Assembly: GCF_039523735.1 (NCBI RefSeq)
Contig: NZ_BAAAFW010000095.1
Span: 1 to 64,000 of the forward strand
DNA length: 64,000 nt
Direction: 5' to 3'
From: Tatumella punctata
Lineage (GTDB): Bacteria > Pseudomonadota > Gammaproteobacteria > Enterobacterales > Enterobacteriaceae
The notes beneath the pieces are model-generated. The model was not told the origin of the DNA. It saw only the letters and a program-made list of their open reading frames with translations, and ran no database searches. Positions 53,998-63,511 of the stretch are shown here, piece after piece. Within the stretch, counting starts at the first letter, position 1. Each line of letters begins with the position of its first letter. The translations under genes were made by a program, and so were the position numbers.

Positions 53998-54939
53998 ATG
54001 CTGAGACGTATCTTTACCATTACCTGTTGCCTGATTTTGCTGGCAGGAGTAACAGCATTAGGTCTCGATCGCTGGATCAGCTGGAAGACTGCACCTTATA
54101 TCTATGAAAACGTCAGTGATTTACCCCATCGTGCAGTCGGCGTGGTGCTCGGTACGTCAAAATATTACCGTGGCGGTGAACCAAATCAGTACTATTTATA
54201 CCGCATTCAGGGTGCACTGAACGCCTATAACAGCGGCAAAGTCAATTACCTGTTATTAAGCGGCGACAATGCCCTGCAAAGCTATAATGAACCCCGCACC
54301 ATGCGTAAAGATCTTATCAAAGGCGGAGTCGATCCGGCCGACATTGTGCTGGACTATGCCGGATTCAGAACCCTGGATTCAATTATCCGCACAAGAAAAG
54401 TCTTTGATACCAATGACTTTATTATCATCACTCAGCGTTTCCATTGTGAAAGGGCGTTGTTTATCGCTATGCACCAGGGGATCCGCGCACAGTGTTATGC
54501 GGTCCCTTCACCGAAAAATATGCTGGGGATCCGTATCCGCGAGATTGGTGCGCGCCTGGCTGCACTGGCAGACTTGTATATATTCAAAAGTGAACCGCGT
54601 TTTCTCGGACCATTAATCCCGATACCCTCGGTGACAGAAATACCGGAAAACAGTCCCGGCTATCCGGCGGTGACCCCGTGGCAGGTCGATACAATGCCAG
54701 CGGCCCCCCGGCCGGCACCGGCAGCCACCGATAAACACTCGCCGGGTAATCCAGCCAGCGGCAGCGTCAAAGTGCTCCCGCAGCCTCCGGTACACAACAA
54801 TACCAGTACTTCTGATTCAGGCGGTTTGCCGGGTCAGATACCGCCACAGGGCCTCCAGCGGTCCGCGACGGAAAAAATGCAGCCAGCAGACGGAAAACAA
54901 CAGACTGACCAGCCAGATACAGGGAACGATCAGCAATAA
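53998..54939 (+). CDS. sanA: SanA family envelope protein with an extra C-terminal tail
   Basis: This 313-residue protein has an N-terminal membrane anchor (residues about 4-24) and the DUF218/SanA domain up to about residue 235: VVLGTSKYYRGG, LLLSGDNALQSYNEP, DYAGFRTLDSIIRTRKVF, IITQRFHCERALF. E. coli SanA (239 residues) contributes to vancomycin resistance at high temperature and to envelope integrity. Here the chain continues for about 75 residues rich in Pro, Ala, Gln and Asp. The last 123 bases run antisense into the 3' end of yeiB. The tail is probably disordered and periplasmic. Its reality rests only on the open frame. Confidence 0.92.
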   Translation: MLRRIFTITCCLILLAGVTALGLDRWISWKTAPYIYENVSDLPHRAVGVVLGTSKYYRGGEPNQYYLYRIQGALNAYNSGKVNYLLLSGDNALQSYNEPRTMRKDLIKGGVDPADIVLDYAGFRTLDSIIRTRKVFDTNDFIIITQRFHCERALFIAMHQGIRAQCYAVPSPKNMLGIRIREIGARLAALADLYIFKSEPRFLGPLIPIPSVTEIPENSPGYPAVTPWQVDTMPAAPRPAPAATDKHSPGNPASGSVKVLPQPPVHNNTSTSDSGGLPGQIPPQGLQRSATEKMQPADGKQQTDQPDTGNDQQ

Positions 54940-55947
54940 CTGCCAGCGTTGAAAATGCATAAACAACCCGCCAGTCGAAAAAATCAGAGTGCAAATCAGT
55001 GTCTGTAAAATGTAATTACTCAGGGCCATCCGGCCAACACAACACAGCAGATAACACACTCTGCTGGCTGCTATTTTTTTCCAGAAGCCGAGCACCAGGG
55101 ATACATATCCAAGGCTGACCAGCGGACTGGCAATTTCTCCGGGCAACTGCAGATAAAAACCACTCCAGCGAAATGACCAGCCAGTCAGCCATTGGGCAGT
55201 CACCCCGGCGGCTTCCAGAGAAAATCCTGCCACCAGTAATAATCCGCCGCTACGGAGATATTCAGCCTGACTCCGCTTACCGATCAGCCAGCCGTTATGT
55301 ACCAGTGCAGCACCGGCCAGCATCAGTCCGGACAATTCCCAGCCGTACTGGGTAAAAAACGCCAGCAGCATAGACCCGAGATGATCGAGCCGGTAATTTA
55401 TGGCCACCAGCCCGGGATGCAGTTTCGTCTGTTTCTCGAAAGCGATTTCCGCCAGACCGGGTAACCAGCTACTGCCGCCCTGCCCGCCAGATAACATGCC
55501 AAACACCAGCAACATCAGGCAGCCGACCGTATAAAACAGTATCCCGGTGCGTAATAATGTCTGCCAGCTGCGAGCGTCCCGGATCAGCCGCCAGCTCAGT
55601 ATACCGGCTATCCCCCATGCGACCAGGATATCTCCTTCCCAGAACAGTACTGCGTGCAGCAAACCAAAAACAATCAGCCATCCCAGTCGGGATTGCAGCC
55701 AGCCCGTTCCTTTGGGCAGCAGGAACACCAGACCGGCCCCAAACAACAGTGCAAACAGATTAAGAAATTTCAGGCGGGCCACCATCTCCAGAGCTGCCCA
55801 GCAGACAGCATCCGCCAGGCTGACAGTGCCCTGCCAGGCCGGATTCAGGTAAGCCGCAGAAGGTAAAGCAAAGCTGATAATGTTAAGCAGTAAAATACCG
55901 AGGATCGCGGCACCACGGATAAAATCGAGCTGGGGATAACGTGGCAT
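54817..55947 (-). CDS. yeiB: DUF418 membrane protein YeiB
   Basis: This 376-residue integral membrane protein starts at 55947 (AGGA five bases upstream) with PRYPQLDFIRGAAILGILLLN, the usual opening of the YeiB/DUF418 family. About ten hydrophobic segments follow, and the C-terminus FRRGPLEALWRYLT is the family's typical end, so the 3' end is real although sanA overlaps it from the other strand. Function is unknown; relatives are predicted transporters or acyltransferase-like proteins. It is 64 bases downstream of folE on the same strand. Confidence 0.9.
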   Translation of the reverse strand: MPRYPQLDFIRGAAILGILLLNIISFALPSAAYLNPAWQGTVSLADAVCWAALEMVARLKFLNLFALLFGAGLVFLLPKGTGWLQSRLGWLIVFGLLHAVLFWEGDILVAWGIAGILSWRLIRDARSWQTLLRTGILFYTVGCLMLLVFGMLSGGQGGSSWLPGLAEIAFEKQTKLHPGLVAINYRLDHLGSMLLAFFTQYGWELSGLMLAGAALVHNGWLIGKRSQAEYLRSGGLLLVAGFSLEAAGVTAQWLTGWSFRWSGFYLQLPGEIASPLVSLGYVSLVLGFWKKIAASRVCYLLCCVGRMALSNYILQTLICTLIFSTGGLFMHFQRWQLLLIVPCIWLVSLLFSVCWLHFFRRGPLEALWRYLTRQTA

Positions 55948-56011
55948 GGGTGTCCTGCAAAGCAAGCCAGGGCCGGCACCGTATTCACCGGCGGACCCTG
56001 TAAAAAAGAGA

Positions 56012-56677
56012 TCAGTTATGTCTGACGGACCGTAAAAACTCCTGGCGGGTATTCTGACTCGACTTAAATAATCCCCCCAGTGAGGTGGTGGTGGTTGCAC
56101 TGGTGGCATCCTGCACCCCGCGGGCTTTGACACAATAATGCACCGCATCAATACACACTGCGACATTATTGGTTCCGAGCAAAGTTTGCAGCGCGACCAG
56201 CACCTGCTGGGTCAGACGTTCCTGTACCTGCGGACGCCGTGCAAAAAACTGTACAATCCGGTTAATCTTTGAAAGACCGATCACTTTATCTTTCGGGATA
56301 TAAGCGACCGTCGCTTTACCGTCGATCGTCACAAAATGGTGTTCACAGGTACTGGTCAGGGAAATATCACGTACCGTGACCATTTCATCGACCTTCATTT
56401 TGTTTTCAATAACCGTAATCTTTGGGAAATTCGCGTAGTCCAGACCGGAAAAAATTTCATCGACGTACATTTTAGCAATACGATGAGGCGTTTCGGTCAG
56501 GCTGTCATCCTGCAAATCCAGATTCAGTAACTGCATAATTTCGGTCATATGACCGGCAATAAGCGATTTACGTGTCTGGTCATCCAGCTCACGCGCAGGC
56601 TTACGTAAAGGGGTTTCCAGACCGCGTGCCACCAGTGCTTCATGTACCAGTGCCGCTTCCTGACTAAAAATGGACAT
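56012..56677 (-). CDS. folE: GTP cyclohydrolase I
   Basis: This 221-residue enzyme makes dihydroneopterin triphosphate from GTP, the first step of folate synthesis. Zinc ligands are seen in TSTCEHHFVTIDG and HYCVKARGV, and the active-site segment GLSKINRIVQFFARRPQVQERLT is intact. The start MSIFSQEAAL at 56677 gives a length within one residue of E. coli FolE. yeiB follows on the same strand. Confidence 0.97.
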   Translation of the reverse strand: MSIFSQEAALVHEALVARGLETPLRKPARELDDQTRKSLIAGHMTEIMQLLNLDLQDDSLTETPHRIAKMYVDEIFSGLDYANFPKITVIENKMKVDEMVTVRDISLTSTCEHHFVTIDGKATVAYIPKDKVIGLSKINRIVQFFARRPQVQERLTQQVLVALQTLLGTNNVAVCIDAVHYCVKARGVQDATSATTTTSLGGLFKSSQNTRQEFLRSVRHN

Positions 56678-56917
56678 TATTTCTTCTCCGGCAGGTGAAT
56701 TCTCTGCCCTGAATGCGGACGGAGCATCATCATCAGCGCATATTGTGAAGCAGTCCACGAGGATTATCCAGTCTCTTACCGCAATCATCCTTTATCACTG
56801 TGTAAATATATTCACTGATTACTCCGCACAACAAGGTTGCCTGGCATCGGCTCTGGCCGTAAAATAACTCAAATCGTGAATAACCTATTTAAAGTTAGTT
56901 TCATAAAGAGAATAATT

Positions 56918-57823
56918 ATGGATTTGGTCCAGCTCCGGATGTTTTGTGCTGTCGCAGAAACCGGTTCCGTTGCCCGTGCCGCGGAACTACTGCACCGGGT
57001 TCCCTCAAATCTGACGACCCGGCTAAAACAACTTGAGGAAGAACTGGGGGCCGCTCTGCTGATCCGCGAAAAGCAGCGGGTGCGTTTATCACCGATGGGC
57101 CACAATTTCCTCGGCTATGCTCAGCGTATACTTGCCCTGAGCGAAGAAGCAATCAGTATGACCCGCCAGGGTGAACCCTCGGGTAACTTTGCTCTTGGCA
57201 CCATGGAAAGCACTGCCGCCACCCGGTTACCGGCGTTATTGTCGGCTTACCATCAGCGCTACCCTGCCGTCTCTCTGTCACTGATCACCGGCACTTCAGG
57301 TGAAATTATCGATCATGTCCGCGAAGGTACGGTTGCGGCGGCACTGGCCGACAGACCGGAAGGTTACGATGAGTTAAACAGTTGTGTGGCTTTTGAAGAA
57401 GAGCTGGTGCTGATCACCAGTAGCGAACGCAACCGGGTCACCTGCCCGCGGGATGTACAGGGTGAAACTTTTTTCGCCTTCCGTAACAGCTGTTCTTACC
57501 GGTTAAAACTGGAAGAGTGGTTCCGCGAAGGAGATGCTCAGCCGGGCAGTATTATGGAGATACATTCTTATCATGCCATGATTGCCTGTGTGGCCGGAGG
57601 GGCCGGACTGGCCATTGCGCCTGCCTCGGTACTGGCACAAATCAGCGATCGTACACGGATTAAAACCCACCCTCTGCCCGAAAAGTATGGGAAGGTGTCA
57701 ACCTGTCTGATCTGGCGACGGGATGCATTTACCCCCAATGTAGAAGCACTGAAAGAATTAATGCTGACCTTATTTACCCCGCCGCCAGCCTCCGGACGGC
57801 CAGTCAGCACCGGTAATTTGTAA
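56918..57823 (+). CDS. LysR-family regulator (PtrR/YneJ-like)
   Basis: This 301-residue LysR protein starts at 56918 with MDLVQLRMFCAVAETGSVAR and continues with HRVPSNLTTRLKQLEEELG, a recognition helix of the branch that contains PtrR (YneJ), the putrescine-utilisation regulator, and related proteins. The effector domain has TGTSGEIIDHVREG. It lies divergent from folE and 58 bases before fghB in the same direction, a position without a regulator in E. coli. It may control fghB or itself; the effector is unknown. Confidence 0.88.
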   Translation: MDLVQLRMFCAVAETGSVARAAELLHRVPSNLTTRLKQLEEELGAALLIREKQRVRLSPMGHNFLGYAQRILALSEEAISMTRQGEPSGNFALGTMESTAATRLPALLSAYHQRYPAVSLSLITGTSGEIIDHVREGTVAAALADRPEGYDELNSCVAFEEELVLITSSERNRVTCPRDVQGETFFAFRNSCSYRLKLEEWFREGDAQPGSIMEIHSYHAMIACVAGGAGLAIAPASVLAQISDRTRIKTHPLPEKYGKVSTCLIWRRDAFTPNVEALKELMLTLFTPPPASGRPVSTGNL

Positions 57824-57881
57824 TAACGCATCACTACCCGGACCGGCAGTGATGCACTCTGAGAACAAGACAGGAGCCATT

Positions 57882-58730
57882 ATGTCCGAGATGACACTCT
57901 GCGAAGAACACCTGATGTTCGGCGGCCGCCAACAACGCTGGCAACATCATTCTGCGGTGCTGGGATGCACCATGAGATTCAGCCTGTTTTTACCCCCGCG
58001 GGCCGCTACCGGCCCGGTACCGCTGATCTGGTGTCTTGCCGGTCTGACCTGCACCGATGAGAATTTTTCGATAAAGTCCGGGGCCCAGCGGCTGGCTGCA
58101 CAAGCCGGTATCGCGCTAGTCATGCCTGATACCAGCCCGCGCGGAGAGCATGTTGTCGATGATGCTGCCTATGACCTGGGACAGGGGGCCGGTTTTTACC
58201 TGAATGCCACCCGTGCCCCCTGGAACCAGCACTACCGCATGTACGATTATCTGACCACTGAATTACCGTCATTACTGGACGGACTGTTTTCATTCAATGG
58301 TCGTCAGGCGATTATGGGGCACTCCATGGGCGGACACGGGGCCCTGGTACTGGCCCTGCGTGAGGCTGGCCGCTTTACGTCTGTTTCGGCCTTTGCTCCG
58401 ATTGTCAATCCGGCGCAGGTGCCCTGGGGACAAAAAGCATTTACGGCTTACCTTGGGGAAAATGTTGCTGACTGGCAGTGCTATGATGCCTGTGCCCTGA
58501 TGCAACAAGCTTCTCACCGGGTGCCGGTACTGATTGACCAGGGCAGTGCCGATACTTTTCTGCCCCTGCAATTACAACCAGAAGCCCTGGAAAAAATAGC
58601 ACGTCAGCAACAGTTTGATTTCACATTACGCTGGCAGCAAGGCTACGATCATAGCTATTATTTTATTGCCAGCGTGATAGACGACCACCTGCGGTTCCAT
58701 TCCCGCTATTTACAGGACGACGCAGAATAG
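57882..58730 (+). CDS. fghB: S-formylglutathione hydrolase (YeiG/FghB)
   Basis: This 282-residue alpha/beta-hydrolase completes glutathione-dependent formaldehyde detoxification by splitting S-formylglutathione. The nucleophile is in IMGHSMGGHGALV, the acid in DQGSADTFLP and the His in QGYDHSYYF. AGGAG lies upstream of 57882. No formaldehyde dehydrogenase gene is adjacent, as with E. coli yeiG. Confidence 0.93.
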   Translation: MSEMTLCEEHLMFGGRQQRWQHHSAVLGCTMRFSLFLPPRAATGPVPLIWCLAGLTCTDENFSIKSGAQRLAAQAGIALVMPDTSPRGEHVVDDAAYDLGQGAGFYLNATRAPWNQHYRMYDYLTTELPSLLDGLFSFNGRQAIMGHSMGGHGALVLALREAGRFTSVSAFAPIVNPAQVPWGQKAFTAYLGENVADWQCYDACALMQQASHRVPVLIDQGSADTFLPLQLQPEALEKIARQQQFDFTLRWQQGYDHSYYFIASVIDDHLRFHSRYLQDDAE

Positions 58731-58780
58731 TCTGCCGTCGCCGGACGGCGATCAGCGCAACATTAACCTCTGCTGTAAGT

Positions 58781-58810
58781 AAAAAAACCATGCCGCGGCA
58801 TGGTTTTTTT
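58781..58810. terminator. Bidirectional terminator between fghB and lysP
   Basis: The stem AACCATGC and GCATGGTT, with seven A residues before and seven T residues after, serves both convergent genes. Confidence 0.9.
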
Positions 58811-58833
58811 ACTTTATCGCTGTTTAGTCAGTA

Positions 58834-60312
58834 TCAGTGCTTATCCTCACCGACAGCAGGAAATTCCATATCCTGATATCTGACAAACCGAGTGCCGCGG
58901 GACCATTTATAGCCCAGCCAGATCAACAGGAACAACGGAATGCCGATATAGGTTGCCGTAACCCCATACCAGTCAATATGGTCTTCCATAAAGGCCTGAT
59001 AGTTCTGTCCGAGAGTAATCAGCAGACAAAGCACAAAAGCAAACACCGGACCGAGCGGGAATAATCCGGAGCGGTAAGGCAAGGCATCCAGATCCAGTCC
59101 GCGAGCCACATAGCCACGGCGGAAACGATAGTGGCTGATGGCAATGCCCAGCCAGGCGATAAATCCGGTCATACCAGAGGTATTCAGTAACCACAGATAT
59201 ACTGTCTGGTTACCAAATTTTGACGACAGGAAACATAAGCCGGCAATTACCGTAGTCGCAATCAGGGCGTTACGTGGTACCCCGTTTGCCGTCAGGCGCG
59301 CAAAAATCTTTGGCGCTTTACCTTCCTGAGCCAGGGTAAACAGCATACGGGTTGAAGCATACATCCCGGAGTTACCGGCAGACAACACTGCCGTCAGGAT
59401 CACCGCATTCATCACCGCGGCAGCAGACAGTAACCCGGCATTCTGAAACACCAGAGTAAACGGACTGACACTGATATCTTTAACATCATTGTGCAATAGC
59501 CGCGGGTCCGTATAAGGCAGCAGCAGGCTAATGATCAGAATCGCCAGCACGTAAAACAGCAGAATACGCCAGAAAACCTGCCGGACCGCGCGCGGAATAT
59601 TTTTACCCGGATTTTCGGATTCCCCGGCAGCAATACCGATCAGTTCAGTGCCCTGGAAAGAGAACCCCACAATCATAGCCACACCAATCATGGCCGAAAA
59701 ACCGCCGGCAAAAGGCGCATCGCCGATAGTCCAGTTATGCCAGCCGCCGCCTGTACCTGCGCCGCGCATAATCCCGGTGACCATCAGCAGACCGACAATG
59801 ATAAATACCACTACGGTGACAACTTTAATCAGTGAGAACCAGTATTCAGCTTCACCAAAGCCTTTAACGGAAATCACATTCAACAGGAAGATGATCGCCA
59901 GGAACAGGCAGCTCCAGATCCAGCCCGGTACTTCCGGCAGCCAGTAGCCCATGACCAGTTGCGCTGCCACCAGATCAACAGCGATGGTTACCGCCCAGTT
60001 GTACCAGTAGTTCCAGCCGAGGGCGAAACCAAACCCTTCTTCAACATATTTTGACCCGTAGGTTGCAAAAGAACCGGAGACCGGCATGTAAGCGGCCAGT
60101 TCCCCGAGGCTGGTCATCAAAAAATAGACCATCAGGCCAATAACGGCGTAAGAGAGCAATGCTCCCCCCGGCCCTGCCTGAGAAATGCTGGCACCTGAGG
60201 CAACAAACAAACCGGTACCAATTGAACCGCCAATGGCAATCATGGTCAGATGGCGGGCTTTTAATACGCGCTTCAGGGCAGGCTTATCTGTGGTATTTGA
60301 ATTATTATTCAT
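58834..60312 (-). CDS. lysP: Lysine-specific permease
   Basis: This 492-residue amino-acid/polyamine/organocation transporter has 12 predicted membrane helices. The start region LKRVLKARHLTMIAIGGSIGTGLFVASGA and the FQGTELIGIAAGESENP segment match LysP. It imports lysine and, in E. coli, also inhibits the lysine sensor CadC. It is transcribed convergently with fghB; yeiE lies upstream on the same strand. Confidence 0.95.
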   Translation of the reverse strand: MNNNSNTTDKPALKRVLKARHLTMIAIGGSIGTGLFVASGASISQAGPGGALLSYAVIGLMVYFLMTSLGELAAYMPVSGSFATYGSKYVEEGFGFALGWNYWYNWAVTIAVDLVAAQLVMGYWLPEVPGWIWSCLFLAIIFLLNVISVKGFGEAEYWFSLIKVVTVVVFIIVGLLMVTGIMRGAGTGGGWHNWTIGDAPFAGGFSAMIGVAMIVGFSFQGTELIGIAAGESENPGKNIPRAVRQVFWRILLFYVLAILIISLLLPYTDPRLLHNDVKDISVSPFTLVFQNAGLLSAAAVMNAVILTAVLSAGNSGMYASTRMLFTLAQEGKAPKIFARLTANGVPRNALIATTVIAGLCFLSSKFGNQTVYLWLLNTSGMTGFIAWLGIAISHYRFRRGYVARGLDLDALPYRSGLFPLGPVFAFVLCLLITLGQNYQAFMEDHIDWYGVTATYIGIPLFLLIWLGYKWSRGTRFVRYQDMEFPAVGEDKH

Positions 60313-60483
60313 CAGTAAACACTATGCTGGATAAAAATGAGGCGCGATTGTACCAGCTAACTTATCACTGTATAGCATTACCACGGTTGTTATTAGTTAC
60401 CTTCATGATTGTCCGGCGATTATTAGCAAACCTGCCATAAAGCAGGAATAAATACTGCCTCGCCGGTTCTTTTGGCTATCATT

Positions 60484-61350
60484 TTATTCATGACAATAGG
60501 ACAAAAAACGCAGTAATGCGCGGGATAAATGCTTCTGCTGATGATGGATCCGGTACAGGGTCCGTGTCAGTGGCGGTAATGGCAGCGCTACCTGTCGCAG
60601 GCTGCCATTTTCCAGCTGGTCGGTAATTACCCGCCGTGACAGGCAGCTGATCCCCATACCATAACGGACCGCATGTTTGATGGCTTCGGAATTCCCCAGT
60701 TCCATCCCGACCCGGAAATAAGGTAAATGAGATAACAGAAGGTAATCGACAATCTCACGGGTACCGGATCCCCGTTCACGAAGGATCCACGGTGATAACG
60801 CCAGTCTTTCAAGGGTAACCGGCCGGGAGAAAATATCAGCACGGGGATCTGCGAAAACGACCAGCTCATCATCCATCCAGTTCTCACTGACAATCCCGGT
60901 CACATGACAAGGGCCTTCAATCAGCCCCACATCCACACGAAAATCGCTTACTGCCTGAATCACATCCTGACTGTTACCCACAGTCAGTTCCAGCGGGGAA
61001 TGGGGATAGTCGCGACGGTAATTTGCCATCATTGCCGGCAGTAAATAATTCCCGATGGTACTGCTGGCAGCGATCTGTATCGCCCCTTCATCATCACAAA
61101 ACAACTGTTCGGCTTCTTTTGCCTGTTCCAGTAAAGAGATGGCTTTCGGGTACAGCAACCTGCCATGTTCGTTAACCACCAGTCTTTTTCCTGCCCGGTC
61201 AAATAACTGTACCGACAGCTGGTTTTCCAGGTCTGCAAGGGCCGCACTGACAGCAGACTGAGACAAGGCCAGCTGTCGGGCAGCCTGAATGGTGGAACCA
61301 TTCTTAACAATTGCACAAAATACGTCCAGTTGTCGCAGGGTAATATGCAT
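60484..61350 (-). CDS. yeiE: LysR-family regulator YeiE
   Basis: This 288-residue regulator starts at 61350 with MHITLRQLDVFCAIVKNGST and has the winged helix SQSAVSAALADLENQLSVQLF. The effector domain is complete. It is divergent from yeiH, the usual LysR arrangement, and E. coli YeiE has been linked to iron and sulfite-related control. A palindrome in the intergenic region is a candidate operator. A 171-base gap precedes lysP. Confidence 0.94.
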   Translation of the reverse strand: MHITLRQLDVFCAIVKNGSTIQAARQLALSQSAVSAALADLENQLSVQLFDRAGKRLVVNEHGRLLYPKAISLLEQAKEAEQLFCDDEGAIQIAASSTIGNYLLPAMMANYRRDYPHSPLELTVGNSQDVIQAVSDFRVDVGLIEGPCHVTGIVSENWMDDELVVFADPRADIFSRPVTLERLALSPWILRERGSGTREIVDYLLLSHLPYFRVGMELGNSEAIKHAVRYGMGISCLSRRVITDQLENGSLRQVALPLPPLTRTLYRIHHQQKHLSRALLRFLSYCHE

Positions 61351-61413
61351 GCTCTTTTCCTCCGGCAGGCGCGCAGACCAGGCTGCTAACTTACTTACCA
61401 CTTATAATGGTTA

Positions 61414-61429
61414 ATTATAAAATTATAAT
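61414..61429. promoter_or_regulatory. Palindrome between yeiE and yeiH
   Basis: Seven-base arms ATTATAA and TTATAAT flank AA, between the two divergent genes. LysR regulators bind such AT-rich inverted repeats to control both themselves and the neighbour. The same bases could also be a -10 region. Confidence 0.4.
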
Positions 61430-61493
61430 CAATTTCTCTTTTAATGAAAATCAATGCAGGATCGCGGGTGTTCAGCATACAGAGGAGAATGCC

Positions 61494-62552
61494 ATGCACA
61501 CCCGATACCAGGGATACAATCCTGCCGCAGCCATTAACTGGCTAAGTGGTATAGCCGTCACCGTGCTGATCGCTGCCGGTAGTATATTGCTGACACAGAT
61601 TCAGCAAATTACAGCCACGGGACTGGGCACTCTAACCCTGGCGATTATTGCGGGAATGATTATCGGTAATCTGCTTCCGGCCCGCATCAGTGAGCACTGC
61701 ACAGCCGGAATAAATTTCAGTAAACATTACCTGTTACGTGGCGGTATTATTTTATACGGCTTTAACCTGACTTTTCAGCAAATCGGGACCATCGGTTATC
61801 AGGGCTTGTTTGCCGACCTTATTATGCTGAGCAGTACCTTTTTTCTGACCTGTCTGGCGGGGATCTGCTGGCTGAAACTCGACCGGCAGACCGTCTGGCT
61901 GATTGGGGCTGGCAGCAGTATCTGCGGCGCTGCTGCGGTACTGGCCACCGGACCGGTGATCAGAGCCGGAGCAAATCACACGGCGGTGGCGATAGGGACA
62001 GTGGTGATCTTCGGCAGCAGTGCAATTATAATTTATCCGTTACTATGGAATCTTATCCATCCTCTGTACCCTGCCCTGACCGCCGCACAATTCGGTATTT
62101 ATACCGGGTCCACAGTCCATGAAGTTGCCCAGGTCGTGGCGGCAGGTCATTCGATCAGTACTGAAGCAGAAAACAGTGCCGTCATTGCCAAAATGCTGCG
62201 GGTGATGATGCTGGCACCCTTTCTGTTATTGCTCAGTCAGTGGCTCACCGGCACCCTCCCGCAGCATGCCGGTCCGCAGGGCAAGATTCGTTTCCCGTGG
62301 TTTGCGCTGCTGTTTATGCTGGTGGCAGGGATTAATTCTTTCCATTTATTGCCGCAACCTGTGCTGCAACTTATCCATCATACCGATAATCTGATGCTGG
62401 CAATGGCCATGGCGGCCCTGGGGCTGACAACCCGCACCAGGCAACTCAGACAAGCGGGGCTGAAACCCATGCTGCTGGGTCTGCTGATATTTATCTGGCT
62501 GATTATTGGTGGTGCCGCGGTCAATCTGTTGCTATGGCATGTTATGAAGTAA
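61494..62552 (+). CDS. yeiH: UPF0324 membrane protein YeiH
   Basis: This 352-residue protein has about ten hydrophobic helices. The family motifs HYLLRGGIILYGFNLTF, WLIGAGSSICGAAAVLATGP and YTGSTVHEVAQVVAAGH are clear. The family is PSE-type anion or sulfonate transporter-like; E. coli YeiH has no settled role. The ATG at 61494 follows AGAGGAGA. The E. coli arrangement with divergent yeiE is kept. Confidence 0.94.
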   Translation: MHTRYQGYNPAAAINWLSGIAVTVLIAAGSILLTQIQQITATGLGTLTLAIIAGMIIGNLLPARISEHCTAGINFSKHYLLRGGIILYGFNLTFQQIGTIGYQGLFADLIMLSSTFFLTCLAGICWLKLDRQTVWLIGAGSSICGAAAVLATGPVIRAGANHTAVAIGTVVIFGSSAIIIYPLLWNLIHPLYPALTAAQFGIYTGSTVHEVAQVVAAGHSISTEAENSAVIAKMLRVMMLAPFLLLLSQWLTGTLPQHAGPQGKIRFPWFALLFMLVAGINSFHLLPQPVLQLIHHTDNLMLAMAMAALGLTTRTRQLRQAGLKPMLLGLLIFIWLIIGGAAVNLLLWHVMK

Positions 62553-62610
62553 TTCCTCAGGTATTATAGTGTTAAATCTATCGCAAGCCCGATACTGAGG
62601 AGAAACGGCT

Positions 62611-63456
62611 ATGAAGTTTATTGGTGCGCATGTCAGCGCTGCTGGCGGAGTCGAAAATGCAGTCCTGCGCGCACACGAATTAGAAGCTACCGCTTTTGCT
62701 CTGTTTACCAAAAATCAGCGTCAATGGCGGGCCGCAGCACTGACATCACAAACTATTGATGCGTTTCGCCAGGCCTGTGAAAAATATAATTTCAGTACGG
62801 CACAGATCCTGCCCCATGACAGTTACCTGATCAATCTGGGACATCCGGTCAGTGAAGCGCTGGAAAAATCACGGCTGGCTTTTATCGATGAAATGCAGCG
62901 GGCCGGATCACTGGGGCTGTCATTACTTAATTTTCATCCCGGCAGTCATCTGCAGCAAATTACTGAGTCAGCCTGTCTGAAACTGATTGCTGAGTCGGTG
63001 AACATTGCCCTTGATCAGACCGAAGGAGTGACTGCGGTGATAGAAAACACCGCCGGTCAGGGCAGTAACCTCGGCTTTCGTTTTGAACATCTCGCGGAAA
63101 TCATTGACCAGGTTGAAGACAAAAGCCGGGTCGGGGTGTGCATCGATACCTGCCATGCTTTTGCCGCTGGCTATGATTTACGCAGCGTCGAAAGCTGTGA
63201 AGCGACTTTCAGGGAATTTGAACGGGTGGTCGGCTTTAAGTATCTGCGCGGCATGCACCTTAATGATGCAAAAAGCGAGTTCGGCAGTCGGGTCGACCGG
63301 CATCATAGCCTGGGCCAGGGAAATATCGGCAATACCGTTTTTAGCTGGCTGATGAAAGATCCACGTTTCGACGGTATTCCGTTAATTCTGGAAACCGTTG
63401 ATCCGGAGATCTGGAAAGACGAAATCGCCTGGCTGAAAGCGCAACAAACGGCCTGA
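62611..63456 (+). CDS. nfo: Endonuclease IV
   Basis: This 281-residue zinc AP endonuclease cuts DNA at abasic sites in base-excision repair. The triad segments GAHVSAAGGVENAV, LLNFHPGSHLQ, VIENTAGQGSNLG, CIDTCHAFAAGYD and HLNDAKSEFGSRVDRHHSLGQG supply the trinuclear zinc ligands. The start follows GAGGAGA at 62611. Confidence 0.98.
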   Translation: MKFIGAHVSAAGGVENAVLRAHELEATAFALFTKNQRQWRAAALTSQTIDAFRQACEKYNFSTAQILPHDSYLINLGHPVSEALEKSRLAFIDEMQRAGSLGLSLLNFHPGSHLQQITESACLKLIAESVNIALDQTEGVTAVIENTAGQGSNLGFRFEHLAEIIDQVEDKSRVGVCIDTCHAFAAGYDLRSVESCEATFREFERVVGFKYLRGMHLNDAKSEFGSRVDRHHSLGQGNIGNTVFSWLMKDPRFDGIPLILETVDPEIWKDEIAWLKAQQTA

Positions 63457-63463
63457 AAAAACT

Positions 63464-63498
63464 AAAACCCGGGGCGCTGTGCGCCGCGGGTTTTTTTT
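63464..63498. terminator. Bidirectional terminator between nfo and fruA
   Basis: AAAACCCG and CGGGTTTTTTTT flank an inner GCGC stem; the structure can end both convergent genes. Confidence 0.9.
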
Positions 63499-63511
63499 CT
63501 GCTGCCAGCCG

